DNA of 6,559 nt from Cycloclasticus sp. (GTDB lineage Bacteria; Pseudomonadota; Gammaproteobacteria; Methylococcales; Cycloclasticaceae): positions 1-6,559 of the forward strand of contig JAESRY010000124.1 of the NCBI GenBank assembly GCA_016764415.1. Direction: 5' to 3'. Positions 5,942 to 6,559 of the stretch are shown here, in pieces. A program made the translations under genes and the position numbers. Under the pieces are notes generated by a model that was given only the letters and a program-made list of their open reading frames with translations, did not search any database and was not told where the DNA came from. The stretch's first letter is position 1. Each line of letters starts with the position of its first letter.

Positions 5942-6559
5942 CTATAAACTTAATATTTTTTCAATCGACTGAAGCATTCGCATCTCAAAATAACGCTCAT
6001 TTTCAAGAAAATATTTTCTCGCATTTTTTTTCAACTTCTCTTTTTCATCTTCTGTCATTGCCAATACAAGCTCAATTTTTCTTTCTAAGTCAGCGGGGCT
6101 AAAAATAAATTTTTCTGTATGACGTATAGGCTCTCTTGACTCTACATCAATTAAAATACCCCTATCAGGCTGAACAAATTCATTCATCGGATACCCATCA
6201 ACCGTTATAACAATTGCACCACAACTTAAAGGTTCATTAATATAGTGCCCAAAACCCTCTGCTTCAGAGGGACATAAATGTATTTCAGATTCATTTTGTA
6301 TGGTATTTAATTCCTTAGAATCTAAGTACCCACTTATAACAGTAATGTTATTCGCTGACAGTTCACCTAGGTCTTCTATAAATCGAGAAATTACCTTTAA
6401 TTCCGGCCATTCTGGGTGTTTACTCCATACTTTCATAAGAGGAATAGTGCCCTTTAAAGGGCTTTTACCTCTAATATGCACAAAAGTATTAGCGACTTTC
6501 CTACTTCCTTTATTAAACGGGCTAATCGTTGAAAAACTGGTATAAAAGGATGGTAAAGA
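5942..6559 (-). CDS. GT4 family glycosyltransferase, 5' end outside window (partial)
   Basis: The last 205 residues of a GT-B glycosyltransferase are visible; the open frame continues through the right edge, so the true start is not in the window. A GTG at 6479-6481 is inside the conserved FVHIRGKSPLKGTIPLM region and should not be taken as the start. The visible part is the donor-binding domain: the strand with HIRGKSPLKGT, then ELKVIS, then CPSEAEGFGHYINEPLSCGA. This holds the E-x7-E signature (glutamates at residues 101 and 109 of the visible part). VDGYPMNEFV and a charged helical C-terminus rich in lysine and glutamate follow. It should transfer a sugar to the lipid-linked repeat unit in the cytoplasm. 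It differs clearly from the GT4 enzyme at 1774-2844. It ends with TAG 48 bases before the flippase GTG. Confidence 0.88.
   Translation of the reverse strand, partial: SLPSFYTSFSTISPFNKGSRKVANTFVHIRGKSPLKGTIPLMKVWSKHPEWPELKVISRFIEDLGELSANNITVISGYLDSKELNTIQNESEIHLCPSEAEGFGHYINEPLSCGAIVITVDGYPMNEFVQPDRGILIDVESREPIRHTEKFIFSPADLERKIELVLAMTEDEKEKLKKNARKYFLENERYFEMRMLQSIEKILSL

Overview
The window is a stretch of a surface-polysaccharide (O-antigen, capsule or exopolysaccharide) biosynthesis cluster. All intact genes lie on the minus strand. In transcription order they are: a GT4 glycosyltransferase cut by the right edge (5942-6559), a Wzx-type flippase (4562-5893), a GT2 glycosyltransferase (3276-4205), a GT4 glycosyltransferase (1774-2844), a PAPS-dependent sulfotransferase (500-1435), and a second GT2 glycosyltransferase cut by the left edge (1-500). 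The DNA is AT-rich throughout. The protein families suggest a Gram-negative, perhaps marine gammaproteobacterium, but nothing here fixes the taxon.

Inferred joint role: the glycosyltransferases add sugars one at a time to a lipid-linked repeat unit on the cytoplasmic face of the inner membrane. The sulfotransferase would place sulfate on a sugar or substituent, and the flippase would move the finished unit to the periplasm. No polymerase, chain-length regulator, nucleotide-sugar synthesis gene or initiating transferase is visible, so the cluster must extend beyond both edges. The product is plausibly a sulfated glycan.

The most informative part is the sequence between the genes. The three long gaps (1436-1773, 2845-3275, 4206-4561) are not ordinary spacers. 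Each holds minus-strand protein relics broken by stops and frameshifts. The first has the N-terminal PAPS-loop region of a second sulfotransferase. The second has the N-terminal third of a second GT4 enzyme resembling its intact neighbour. The third has what looks like the 3'-phosphate-binding region of a sulfotransferase, followed by an unassigned C-terminal tail. The locus therefore appears to have lost several genes of the same classes as those retained, as expected for a glycan cluster remodelled by gene replacement and decay. An imperfect inverted repeat (1637-1705) lies in the first gap. I found no tRNA, rRNA, CRISPR array, recognisable insertion sequence or convincing terminator, and no evidence of a wholly new biological system.
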